Source: Synergistaceae bacterium (GTDB lineage Bacteria; Synergistota; Synergistia; Synergistales; Aminobacteriaceae). Taken from it: a stretch of 17,604 bases of DNA. Shown here in pieces: positions 1-7,859 of the stretch. Location of the stretch: the NCBI GenBank assembly GCA_017447325.1, contig JAFSNU010000295.1:1-17604 (forward strand). Direction: 5' to 3'. Each line of letters starts with the position of its first letter. The first letter of the stretch is position 1. The translations under genes and the position numbers were made by a program. The notes beneath the pieces were generated by a model that saw only the letters and a list, made by a program, of their open reading frames with translations, ran no database searches and was not told the DNA's origin.

Positions 1-1026
1 GCTCGTGAGCTTTATAAAAGTCGAGCCGTCCGCCTCTGAGTACGAAACTTCCATATTTATATTAACTATATCAACTTGATTTGCGTTCCGCCCATGCTTT
101 AATCTCGCGCCGCGCCTGTCTCCCGCCTCGCCTTTATAGCAGCCGTTTAATATCTCGTAAATTAATTCTTCACTGCAAAGTTCAAGCCTGTTCGCAAGTT
201 TGCGCTCAAGGCCGTACTTCTCCGTGAAGTGCCGCAGTTTGCCCTGCATCTCGAGCAAGTCAAAATTACGGCTCGTAATCTCATAATTAAAGTATTTAAG
301 CTTGCGGATAAATGCTATAGTCTTCTCGCGCTTGGGCTCGTCAAATATCTCCTGCGGCGTGCCCTGCTCATAAATGCCTTTGTCTGCAAAGAATAAAACT
401 CTGTTTGCAACTTCACGCGCAAAGTTCATCTCATGCGTGACTATAAGCATCGTCATGTCATGCTTCGTCAGCATTCTTATCATAGCTAAAACCTCGCCGA
501 CCATAGTCGGATCAAGCGCGCTCGTGGGTTCGTCAAATAATAATACTTTAGGCCGCATCATTAAGCACCTGCAAATAGCGATACGCTGCTGCTGGCCGCC
601 CGATAAATTACCCGGCATCTCGTATATTTTGGACGTCAAGCCGACTTTATCAAGCCACTCTAACGCGTTTTGCTCGGCTTCTTCGCGCTTCATATTTAAT
701 AACTTAACCGGCGCTAAACATAAATTATCAAGAACGTTCATGTGCGAGAATAAATTAAATTTCTGATACACCATGCCCATGTTCATTCTGATTTTGTTAA
801 TATCAGCGTTATTAGCCGTTATCTCTTGATTATCTATAAATATTTGCCCCGAGTCCGGCTTCTCCAAAAGTTCAAGCGATCTTAAAAATACGCTCTTGCC
901 GCACCCAGAGCCGCCGATTATCGCAATGCGCTCGCCCGCCGCAACTTGCAGATTAACGTCCTTTAATACTTCTAAATCCCCGAACGATTTGCATAAATTC
1001 TTGACTTCTATTAAATAACCGCTCAT
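1..1026 (-). CDS. Polar amino acid-type ABC transporter ATPase with C-terminal RsbW-like extension (3' end outside window)
   Basis: This is the ATP-hydrolysing subunit of a GlnQ/HisP-type importer, working on the cytoplasmic face of the permease encoded just upstream. I translated it by hand from the ATG at 1026; 342 residues are visible and the frame is still open at base 1. Visible motifs are Walker A GGSGCGKS (38-45), Q-loop Gln88, signature LSGGQQQ (141-147), Walker B LLFDEP (162-167) and H-loop His198. GlnQ proteins normally end near residue 245. Here about 100 further residues follow, with a helix reading LCSEELIYEIL (283-293) and a beta-rich segment after it. This resembles the N-box helix and following strand of RsbW/SpoIIAB GHKL kinases, although the usual N-box Asn appears replaced. 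The start overlaps the permease stop as ATGA, indicating translational coupling. The ATPase call is firm; the extension is an inference. Confidence 0.95.
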   Translation of the reverse strand, partial: MSGYLIEVKNLCKSFGDLEVLKDVNLQVAAGERIAIIGGSGCGKSVFLRSLELLEKPDSGQIFIDNQEITANNADINKIRMNMGMVYQKFNLFSHMNVLDNLCLAPVKLLNMKREEAEQNALEWLDKVGLTSKIYEMPGNLSGGQQQRIAICRCLMMRPKVLLFDEPTSALDPTMVGEVLAMIRMLTKHDMTMLIVTHEMNFAREVANRVLFFADKGIYEQGTPQEIFDEPKREKTIAFIRKLKYFNYEITSRNFDLLEMQGKLRHFTEKYGLERKLANRLELCSEELIYEILNGCYKGEAGDRRGARLKHGRNANQVDIVNINMEVSYSEADGSTFIKLTS

Positions 1027-1700
1027 GCTTTTCTAACCTTTCTTGCCGCTAAAACATCGCTCAGCGCAAATATCCCGTGAACTATATAGGCCAGAGCCAG
1101 ATAAATCAACATGCCTATAATTATAGTTATCATCGGCTGCATTGTACGCGACGCAATATTATTGATAACGCGCGTCAAGTCAGTTATAGACACATAGCCG
1201 ACAACGCTCGTCCACTGGATTAAATTTATAATATTAGACTGATAGACAGGCTTTGCAATTTTAATAATCTGAGGCAGCGTTATAAATCTAAAAGCTTGAA
1301 ACGCTGAAAAGCCGAGCGTCCGCGCCGCCTCGTACTGTCCAAAGTCAACCGCGCCGATTGCCGAACGCAAAAGCTCAGCTATATGCGCCGCCGTGTTCAG
1401 CGCGAAAGTTATTACGGCTATCGTCTCAGCTTCTAAACTGCTCCGCGCAAATATCCCGTAATACATCAGCATTAACAGCATTAAAACAGGCGAGCCGCGC
1501 AATAATAATATATAAAGCTTGGCCGGAATATTAAATAATTTAAATCTCGACATTCTTAATGCGCAGATAACAGCACCTAAAAGCGTTCCCAGTATCAGCG
1601 CAAACACAGAAATGCGTATCGTCGCATTCAAGCCCTTTAATATAGTTAAATACGATCCGCCTTGAATTAAAATTTTATATAAAATATCTTTTAATTCCAT
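1023..1700 (-). CDS. Polar amino acid-type ABC transporter permease
   Basis: This is the inner-membrane channel subunit of a GlnP/HisM-family importer (225 residues, a normal length). The segment YILLLRGSPVLMLLMLMYYG (63-82) matches the family hallmark of an Arg-Gly-Thr/Ser-Pro turn followed by a membrane helix. The cytoplasmic EAA loop that docks on the ATPase is seen at 122-143 as GQYEAARTLGF...LPQ. About five hydrophobic helices are visible, at roughly 27-48, 62-82, 93-112, 152-172 and 188-214. A GGAAA Shine-Dalgarno sequence lies about 9 bases before the ATG, inside the end of the solute-binding protein gene 5 bases upstream. Only one permease is present, so the channel is probably a homodimer. 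The substrate cannot be read from sequence, because the cognate binding protein lacks the usual amino acid anchors. Confidence 0.95.
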   Translation of the reverse strand: MELKDILYKILIQGGSYLTILKGLNATIRISVFALILGTLLGAVICALRMSRFKLFNIPAKLYILLLRGSPVLMLLMLMYYGIFARSSLEAETIAVITFALNTAAHIAELLRSAIGAVDFGQYEAARTLGFSAFQAFRFITLPQIIKIAKPVYQSNIINLIQWTSVVGYVSITDLTRVINNIASRTMQPMITIIIGMLIYLALAYIVHGIFALSDVLAARKVRKA

Positions 1701-1705
1701 AATTA

Positions 1706-2605
1706 CTATTTTCCTATTATTAAATCAGTGTCCCAGCTGTAATAAGGCTCGGACAAAATAACTCCGCTCAAACTGTCTTTCATGACTCCGCCTAAAGCAT
1801 TGCCGACTTTCTTATTTTTAGACTTAATGCCGGACGTGTTTCTGTACCAAAAGACAACGTCGGCGCGTTCCGATGCTAAAGCTGCGCTGCGTCCGCCAGC
1901 GTCAACGCTTATTAATCTAATATTTTTCTTAATGCGCTTGCCTATCTCAGCTAAAATTGCCGTGTTATAACCAGTAGGTCTGCCGTCCGGAGCTATATAG
2001 TCAATCGGCGGCAAGTCGCCCGTCACAGCGACCTTTATAGTCTTAGCATCTTTAAAATTATTAAATTTAACTTCTTCGTTGTCAGCCGCGAAATTAACTA
2101 TATACTTATCAGCTAATCTATCAAGCGTGCCGTCCTTCTTCATGCTTACTATCGCATTATTAAACTCTTTCTGCAAGCTATTATTGCCCTGCTTAAATCC
2201 AAATGATATAGTCGACGGCGTCATGTTCAGCGAGAATAAAATCTCAAGCCCGGGATCATTATTAACTAAGTACAGCCCGACGGCCTCGGGCAGTGCGACC
2301 TCGTTAATCTTGCGTGATTTTAAAGCCATCTGCATTGACAGCAAAGTATCGTAAAAATGCACAACCCTGCGCGTCTTGACAAGCGATAATATAAAGCTCT
2401 CGAGCATGTCCGGCTCTTCAAAATCGTTATCTCCGGCCGGAATTAAAGGCGCGACGGCTTTTCTCAAATCATCAAGTCCTTGCTGGAATTCCTGTTCAGT
2501 CGTTCCAAGATAAGTCAGAACTCCAATATGCGACGGCGCGTCAGCACTTGCTATACTTGCAAGACTTAAAATAATTAATAATAAAGCTAAACAAAACTTC
2601 TTCAT
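1706..2605 (-). CDS. Extracellular solute-binding protein of the ABC importer, apparently circularly permuted
   Basis: This is a secreted ligand-binding subunit (299 residues) delivering its ligand to the permease and ATPase genes immediately downstream. Residues 1-21 form a Sec signal peptide ending in SIASA. Residues about 25-190 resemble lobe 2 of family 3 solute-binding proteins: FYDTLLSMQMALKSRKINEV, then a stretch ending MKKDGTLDRLADKYI. Residues about 198-299 resemble lobe 1: TIKVAVTGDLPPIDYIAPDG, ALASERADVVFW and ILSEPYYSWDTDLI. This is the reverse of the normal order. It shares all these blocks with the five orphan binding proteins at 7860-12283. The insertions near residues 50-70 and 260-280 are longer than in those paralogues. 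The AAGGAG Shine-Dalgarno lies 15 bases before the ATG, which is unusually far. No substrate is assigned. Confidence 0.9.
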   Translation of the reverse strand: MKKFCLALLLIILSLASIASADAPSHIGVLTYLGTTEQEFQQGLDDLRKAVAPLIPAGDNDFEEPDMLESFILSLVKTRRVVHFYDTLLSMQMALKSRKINEVALPEAVGLYLVNNDPGLEILFSLNMTPSTISFGFKQGNNSLQKEFNNAIVSMKKDGTLDRLADKYIVNFAADNEEVKFNNFKDAKTIKVAVTGDLPPIDYIAPDGRPTGYNTAILAEIGKRIKKNIRLISVDAGGRSAALASERADVVFWYRNTSGIKSKNKKVGNALGGVMKDSLSGVILSEPYYSWDTDLIIGK

Positions 2606-2652
2606 AATTTAACAATCATTCTCCTTCATTTTAATTAATAAATTAATAAAAC

Positions 2653-3888
2653 TTAAAATTTAGCTTTCTTTAATAAATTAATATATTTATCATAATTTGC
2701 AAATAAATCTTCACGCAGATATTCTACAATGCGTTTAACGGCTTCAGGGCTTAACGGCAGCGTGAGCGGCGACAGCGCAAGCCGAATAAGCGCGGCCGGC
2801 CTGATAATTTCTTCAAGCTCTTTAATTTTACTTGCGTCTTGTGTCCCTGCGTACGCTATGATTAAATAATTCCAGAAAATTTTGGGATAAAGCGTCTCAA
2901 GCACTATCTGTCTTGTAGGCAGCTTATTTTCAAAGTCCAGTATATGCGATAAATACAATTCGCCCAAGTCATAGACGGGATTGCCGACGCTTGCGCCTGA
3001 CATGTTAATTAAAATCAGCTCGTTATCGCGCACGAATATATTTCTCTCGCTGAAATTTCCGTATACCAGCGTATCAGCCTCCGGCACGGTGTTAATTAAA
3101 TTTAATAACATATGCAATTCATCAGGCGTTAAATATTGAGCCGCTTTAATCGCAAGCTCTTTATATAAATCGCTTGTCTTTCTAAATATACTGCCATCAG
3201 GCCGCGCATCGTGAATTACTTTCAATAATTTGCCCATTTCAGCTGCATAGCCTTCAAGCTTTGCCGGCGCATTCTCGATATACGCTAATAAAGTATTTGC
3301 CTTGATTAATTCATAAAGCATCCCGAAACGGCCTTTATATTTAACAATATCATAAGCAATCAGCGTCGGCACTCCCGCAGCAAACGCAGCCTGCGACAAC
3401 TCGCGTTCCCGCTCTATAATCTCTATTAAAGTATTTTCCGGATAGACTTTAAGCAGCATATCGCCTTCAAGACTATAGACCTCTATGCACCCCAGATAAC
3501 CTAGCTTTTTCGCTTTCAAAGCTGAGACATCGCGTATGACCCGGCTGATTTTAAATAAACTCTTAAAGTTCGTCACGTCCAAAATATCATTAACGTCTTT
3601 ATTCACGTTAATTAACTTAACTAAGCTTTTATCGTCTTTAACTTTAATATTTAAAGCTTCAAGACGCGCTTTCTCGCTTTTAAGCAAGCTCAAAAATATT
3701 CTCAGCCCTGCGCTCGAAATATATTCAAGCCTCTCGCAGTCAAATATTATATTGCCGTCTGAATGCTTTTCGCGTTCGAGCATAACGGCCTTTCTAATCT
3801 CTTCAGCGTTATTAGAATCAATCCGGCCTATTAATTTAAATATTAAATTATCGTCGCCGACTGCAACGCTCAAATTATAGCTTGACAT
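2653..3888 (-). CDS. STAS domain fused to an aminoglycoside-phosphotransferase-like pseudokinase
   Basis: This is a cytoplasmic two-domain protein of 411 residues with no signal peptide. Residues 1-110 form a STAS (SpoIIAA/RsbV) domain: NIIFDCERLEYISSAGLRIF (46-65) contains the SSAG loop, making Ser59 the probable phosphorylation site. Residues about 120-411 follow the APH/choline-kinase fold: LLKVYP with Lys147 as the beta-3 lysine, HDARPDGS near 226, the catalytic-loop equivalent VYGNFSERNIFV (275-286), LILINMSG (291-298) and GNPVYDLGELY (302-312). Active members read HGDxxxxN and IDW/IDF, so both the catalytic Asp and the metal-binding Asp appear as Asn here (Asn278, Asn295), suggesting a pseudokinase. 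It lies 98 bases downstream of the SpoIIE-type phosphatase gene, whose natural substrate class is phospho-STAS. The Shine-Dalgarno is weak. The STAS call is firm and the kinase-like fold is likely. Confidence 0.88.
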   Translation of the reverse strand: MSSYNLSVAVGDDNLIFKLIGRIDSNNAEEIRKAVMLEREKHSDGNIIFDCERLEYISSAGLRIFLSLLKSEKARLEALNIKVKDDKSLVKLINVNKDVNDILDVTNFKSLFKISRVIRDVSALKAKKLGYLGCIEVYSLEGDMLLKVYPENTLIEIIERERELSQAAFAAGVPTLIAYDIVKYKGRFGMLYELIKANTLLAYIENAPAKLEGYAAEMGKLLKVIHDARPDGSIFRKTSDLYKELAIKAAQYLTPDELHMLLNLINTVPEADTLVYGNFSERNIFVRDNELILINMSGASVGNPVYDLGELYLSHILDFENKLPTRQIVLETLYPKIFWNYLIIAYAGTQDASKIKELEEIIRPAALIRLALSPLTLPLSPEAVKRIVEYLREDLFANYDKYINLLKKAKF

Positions 3889-3986
3889 GTTCTAATTACT
3901 CACTCTCTTTAAATTTAATTTAATTTTAATTTTAAAATATTTATCAAACTCAGCAACAGGCTTGCGCTTAATAAATTAAATTTAAA

Positions 3987-5633
3987 TTACGCCTTGCTTT
4001 TATCTAAATAATTTAAATATTTAAGACAAATCATAGTAATATCGTCGAACTGCGGCGCTCCGTCGATAAACTCGTCTATCTTTAACTTCATAAAGTCTAA
4101 AACATCTTCAGCATGTACGTTGTCGTCAATCTCGTTCAAAGCGTCAAGCATTCTGTCAGTGCCGAATAATTTATTATTAAAGTCAGTAGCTTCGGCCACG
4201 CCGTCTGTATAGACATAAACTATATCGCCCGGGCTTAACTCGAACTCAGTGTCTTTAAATCTCATGCCCTCCATCGCCGCTAACGCCGGACTGTTCTTAG
4301 TCTTTAATAATTCATACTTGCCGCCGACATGCTTTATCGCAGGGTATTCATGACCGGCATTGGCCGCTATAGCCTTGCCCGTTGACAGCTCTAAAATTCC
4401 AAGCCATACTGTTACAAATAACTCGGCCTCGTTGCCCTCGCACAACTGCATATTAACGTCATATAAAATCTCAGACGGCTTGCCGCCCATTTTAGCCCTA
4501 TTCTTCATTAAAGCTTTAGCCGTCATCATGAACAACGACGCAGGAACGCCCTTGCCGGATACGTCAGCTATTACTAAAGCTAAATGATCTTTGTCTATCA
4601 TAAAGAAATCATACAAATCTCCGCCGACTTCTTTAGCTGGGATCATCACCGCGTGAATTTCATACTCGTTGCAGACCGGAAATTCTTTCGGCAAAATTCC
4701 AATCTGAATATTTGCCGCAAGATTTAACTCGGCCTTTATCTGCTCTTTCTCCTGCGTGACGCGCGTTAAATTATTAACGTAATTTATAACGTCGTCTTCC
4801 ATTTTGTCCATAACTTTAGCCAAGCTGCCTATCTCGTCCTTTGACTTGATAGTCGCGCTTAATTCAACTTCGGGCTTTGTATTGTCATGAGCAAATCTCT
4901 GCGCTTCCGCCGAGATCTCTTCAACAGGCGCAAGCAGGCGTTTGTTTAAATAAGCCGTATAAAATATTATGACAAGTAATAAAAACATGAACGTAGCGAA
5001 GCTGATATTATGAACGTACTCGCCTCTAACTCTCTTCAGCTCGTCCATTTTGCGCTCAACGCCTATTACTGCTGCTATATTGCCTTTAGCGTCATGAACT
5101 GGAATTAAAACAGTGACATGATCTCCTGACAAATACGAATCGTCGCTGAACTCTTCTCTATACATAGGCATTACCGCCTGATCCCTGCCGTCTTCATATA
5201 TTTCTTTAAAGCCCGGCTTGTCTTCATCAGGCAGCCTTACTATCATTCCGCTTGAAAAAACGTTATAGCGCAGCTTAGAATTCATAACGCTTAATACTAC
5301 ACGCATGAAATTATAATTCTCGTTGCTCACGCGCTGATACATGTAAATAAACGTTCCGTCCTGCGTGTCAACGAGCTTCTGCCAGCGTTCACGCAAAAAT
5401 TCGATTTTATTTTTAGTCTCCTCTAAATCCGCCGTCTTGTCAAAAATCGACGGATCAACGTCAGATAAAGCCGTCCGAATAGTATTGTACGCTTTCGACG
5501 CATACTGATTTTCTATCGACTCAGTGAACAAATAATAACCTATTACAATAACTATCACGCCCAGCGTTGCAAACGCAATAACAAGACCTGTTATAATCTG
5601 CGTCGCAATATGCCTTTTGAAATTATTAAACAT
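3987..5633 (-). CDS. Membrane sensor protein phosphatase: Cache-like domain, HAMP, SpoIIE/RsbU-type PP2C
   Basis: This is a predicted inner-membrane serine phosphatase of 548 residues that would dephosphorylate STAS proteins in response to an outside signal. Order: helix TM1 (about 11-35); an extracytoplasmic region (36-208) ending in HVTVLIPVHDAKGNIAAVIG, a Cache-like pattern; TM2 (210-229); HAMP (about 230-285); a short coiled coil (about 285-308); and a SpoIIE-type PP2C domain (about 308-540). Metal-binding motifs are present: VGGDLYDFF (Asp339, Asp342), IADVSGKGVPASLFM (Asp357), VYTDGVAEATD (Asp477) and QFDDITMICL (Asp530, Asp531), so it looks active. It starts 4 bases after the hydrolase gene, with only a weak GAGAAAG-like Shine-Dalgarno, suggesting coupled translation. 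The STAS gene downstream is the obvious candidate substrate. No kinase or anti-sigma domain is fused to it. Confidence 0.95.
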   Translation of the reverse strand: MFNNFKRHIATQIITGLVIAFATLGVIVIVIGYYLFTESIENQYASKAYNTIRTALSDVDPSIFDKTADLEETKNKIEFLRERWQKLVDTQDGTFIYMYQRVSNENYNFMRVVLSVMNSKLRYNVFSSGMIVRLPDEDKPGFKEIYEDGRDQAVMPMYREEFSDDSYLSGDHVTVLIPVHDAKGNIAAVIGVERKMDELKRVRGEYVHNISFATFMFLLLVIIFYTAYLNKRLLAPVEEISAEAQRFAHDNTKPEVELSATIKSKDEIGSLAKVMDKMEDDVINYVNNLTRVTQEKEQIKAELNLAANIQIGILPKEFPVCNEYEIHAVMIPAKEVGGDLYDFFMIDKDHLALVIADVSGKGVPASLFMMTAKALMKNRAKMGGKPSEILYDVNMQLCEGNEAELFVTVWLGILELSTGKAIAANAGHEYPAIKHVGGKYELLKTKNSPALAAMEGMRFKDTEFELSPGDIVYVYTDGVAEATDFNNKLFGTDRMLDALNEIDDNVHAEDVLDFMKLKIDEFIDGAPQFDDITMICLKYLNYLDKSKA

Positions 5634-5637
5634 AATT

Positions 5638-6675
5638 TTAATTTATCTTTAATCTTTCTCTATTTAAATATGCGTTAATTCTAACTTTGACATTTTCCTG
5701 CAAATTTCTGTAAAAGAACAAGTAATCATAAATATGATAAAACCCCTCGGGCAAGAATCTTAAATAAGCTTTATACTCGTCTTTATTAACATCTTCAGCA
5801 GGAATTTTAACGACGCCGCGCGTTAAATCCAAGTACGCCCCGCAAAAATTATTAATTTCTTTATTAATCTTGCCGGAATAATCAGTGAAGCAAGCGCCTA
5901 AATTTAAATCTTTATCGGCTTTAACTTCGTCAACTCTCCAGCTCAAGGGATTTATAGCATAAGACTTCACATCAGCCTTATATATATCAGTCGCTTTAAC
6001 ATCCGGAGCTTCGCACTCTAAAGTCACGGCAACTCCAATATCATTAGAGCTTACAGCCGGCTTAATATAATTATATTTATTAACAAATTCATAATCTAAA
6101 GGCCAGCCTATAGCATATATAGCTATTAATTTATTATTTAATTTCTCGCAGCCTAAAAAGTCCCGCGCAAGACGCAAACACATATCAGCCCCTTGCGAGA
6201 ATCCGGCTAAAATAAACGGCCTGCCCTTGTTCTCATGCTTTAAATAATATATAAACGCTGCCTTAACATCTTTATAAGCAATCTTTAAATATTTTTCGCG
6301 CTCAGCATCACTTGTTAAATTTAAATCATAAACTTTTAAGCTGCCTTGAGAATAATACGGCGCATATAACCTCGCGTTATCTTCATAAATTCCGCGCTCC
6401 ATGTTCAAAGCTCCTAAAAATTTTTGCTTAGTCTCTTCATCATCAAGCCGCATAATAAACTCGTCTTTAGTATCAACACTCGGAGCGATTAAAAACACGT
6501 CAACCGGCTTATTATCACCGCCCTCGGCAAAGTACGCCCAATTCGCAGCATCTTTATATAATTTTTTATAATGCCACTCCTCGCAGTAACGATCCCAGTT
6601 GCCGACAAGCCCAATAAATGCCATAGCTATGCCAATAAGCCATAACGCGCACCAAAACTTTTTATGATTCAACAT
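5638..6675 (-). CDS. DUF3089 family alpha/beta hydrolase, membrane-anchored
   Basis: The protein has 345 residues. Residues about 7-26 form an N-terminal hydrophobic anchor or uncleaved signal. The rest matches the DUF3089 pattern: DVFLIAPSVDT (59-69), NARLYAPYYSQ (100-110), AYKDVKAAFIYYL (133-145), the nucleophile elbow FILAGFSQGAD (154-164) with Ser160, and a late HIYDY (314-318) offering His314. This supports a serine hydrolase facing the periplasm; the substrate is unknown. In the nucleophile elbow the usual His before Ser (GHSQG) is Phe. An AGGAAG Shine-Dalgarno lies about 11 bases before the ATG. The gene sits between the PAP2 phosphatase (64 bases upstream) and the sensor phosphatase (4 bases downstream), so it is probably co-transcribed with the regulators. 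How it would contribute to signalling or transport is not evident. Confidence 0.85.
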   Translation of the reverse strand: MLNHKKFWCALWLIGIAMAFIGLVGNWDRYCEEWHYKKLYKDAANWAYFAEGGDNKPVDVFLIAPSVDTKDEFIMRLDDEETKQKFLGALNMERGIYEDNARLYAPYYSQGSLKVYDLNLTSDAEREKYLKIAYKDVKAAFIYYLKHENKGRPFILAGFSQGADMCLRLARDFLGCEKLNNKLIAIYAIGWPLDYEFVNKYNYIKPAVSSNDIGVAVTLECEAPDVKATDIYKADVKSYAINPLSWRVDEVKADKDLNLGACFTDYSGKINKEINNFCGAYLDLTRGVVKIPAEDVNKDEYKAYLRFLPEGFYHIYDYLFFYRNLQENVKVRINAYLNRERLKIN

Positions 6676-6739
6676 CGATCACGCTCTTCCTAATTTATAA
6701 AATTTCTAATTTAAAATTTTTATATTTTACCGCAAAATT

Positions 6740-7708
6740 TTAAATAAAATCTTTATGCTCTAATTTTTTTATCACAAACGGCCATCCTGCTACCGCAAAG
6801 AATACAGATATAAAGCCCGTATAAAACTTCCGCCATTGAGCATTAACTATAAATATCTTCATGATCTCGCTTTTATAAATCTTATTAATAAAATCAGTAT
6901 CTATATCAAGATAATAGAAAATCACGCAGCCGAATATTAATAATACTAAGCCTTTTAAATTAAATCCTAACTTAAACAAAGACTCGAAGTTAATATATTT
7001 TCTCTCGACTATGCGACCAAGAGCCAGCCCGATTAAAGAACCGCCGCATAAAAATGCAGCTCTCATCATATCATCAGGCTTACGCATTCCCTCAATTAAA
7101 ATTACCGGATAAGACTTTAATTTTACGTAAATTATGGCTATAACCGCGAGAGCTGCTGTTATTAACAAAAAATTATTTTCGAACTCAGGATATTTGTCTA
7201 TAAATTTAAAAATTCTTGAGACAACATAAAGCACCGCCGCGCCCAGCGCAAAACCCGCCAGAACTTCCTGCGGCCCGTGCATCCCTAAATAATTACGGCT
7301 AAAGCCAGCTAAAATTATTAATAAAATCAAACTATAAGCTATTAAGCGCGATTTATTGCGAATTAATACTGCAAGGCCTCCAAAATTAGCCGCCGCTGTT
7401 AAACTATGGGCACTCGGCATCGAATAAGACATATCTAAACCTGCTGCTAGCGGCTTAAGCCTTGAATCAAACGCCCAAGGCCGAAGCGCACACGCAGTCA
7501 TCTTTAATATTTGCCCTAACACCGCGCTTACATAATGCGAGAACATTAAATAAAGCCCGCCGCGCTTGCTGAAGCTCCAGTAAACTATAAACGGCAATAA
7601 ATAAATCAAGCTGTCCATGAACCACGATATAAAATTCATCAAAGGCGTTAATAAATTATTGCTTGCCTCGCGAAAATTCTGAAGCATTAATAAATATTCA
7701 ATATCCAA
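6740..7708 (-). CDS. PAP2 superfamily membrane phosphatase (TTG start)
   Basis: This is an integral membrane acid-phosphatase/PAP2-type protein of 322 residues, probably acting on lipid or isoprenoid phosphates at the membrane. The three phosphatase motifs are visible: KMTACALRP (69-77), MPSAHS (97-102) and SRNYLGMHGPQEV (137-149). In the third motif the His (144) is kept but the final acidic residue is Glu148 rather than the usual Asp. After the PAP2 core (about 25-165) come four more hydrophobic helices, at roughly 178-197, 214-232, 249-267 and 293-312, making the protein longer than a minimal PAP2. The start is taken as TTG at 7708 because AAGGAG lies 11 bases upstream of it; the first ATG is seven codons later and would be about 32 bases from that site. 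It is the first gene after the terminator at 7751-7809, so it probably opens a new transcription unit. Confidence 0.9.
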   Translation of the reverse strand: MDIEYLLMLQNFREASNNLLTPLMNFISWFMDSLIYLLPFIVYWSFSKRGGLYLMFSHYVSAVLGQILKMTACALRPWAFDSRLKPLAAGLDMSYSMPSAHSLTAAANFGGLAVLIRNKSRLIAYSLILLIILAGFSRNYLGMHGPQEVLAGFALGAAVLYVVSRIFKFIDKYPEFENNFLLITAALAVIAIIYVKLKSYPVILIEGMRKPDDMMRAAFLCGGSLIGLALGRIVERKYINFESLFKLGFNLKGLVLLIFGCVIFYYLDIDTDFINKIYKSEIMKIFIVNAQWRKFYTGFISVFFAVAGWPFVIKKLEHKDFI

Positions 7709-7719
7709 CTTTAAATAAA

Positions 7720-7725
7720 CTCCTT
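7720..7725 (-). promoter_or_regulatory. Shine-Dalgarno AAGGAG for the PAP2 gene
   Basis: AAGGAG on the minus strand, 11 bases before the TTG at 7708. It is the only purine-rich site near the reading frame start and favours the TTG over the ATG at 7687. Confidence 0.7.
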
Positions 7726-7750
7726 AAATCAAATTTAATTTTAATTTAAA

Positions 7751-7809
7751 AATAAAAAAAATTACAGCCAAGATTTTATTTATAATAAAATAAATTTGCT
7801 TGACTGTAA
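7751..7809 (-). terminator. Intrinsic terminator ending the solute-binding protein array
   Basis: Read on the minus strand, TTACAGTCAAG (7809-7799) pairs over 11 positions, with one G-U wobble, with CTTGGCTGTAA (7772-7762). An inner 8-bp A/T stem, ATTTTATT with AATAAAAT around a 3-base loop, sits inside and is offset by a 7-base bulge. Eight consecutive T residues follow at once (7761-7754), then more T-rich sequence. It lies about 50 bases after the stop of the last binding protein gene (7860) and before the PAP2 start, separating the two units. Confidence 0.85.
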
Positions 7810-7859
7810 AATAAAAATAAAAATTAAATTAATTTAAAAAATTTTAAAATTTAAAAATT

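Noticed and set aside
374..766. Plus-strand open frame of 130 codons, and many others on the plus strand (for example 8865-9362, 9718-10257, 10621-11166)
   Set aside because: They lie opposite well-supported minus-strand genes. The two frames opposite the duplicated binding proteins resemble each other only because the genes beneath are duplicates. No family motifs or Shine-Dalgarno support was seen.
3889..3986. Terminator or promoter between the phosphatase and STAS genes
   Set aside because: Only a 4-bp stem without a following T run and no recognisable -35/-10 pair, so read-through within one operon is the simpler reading.
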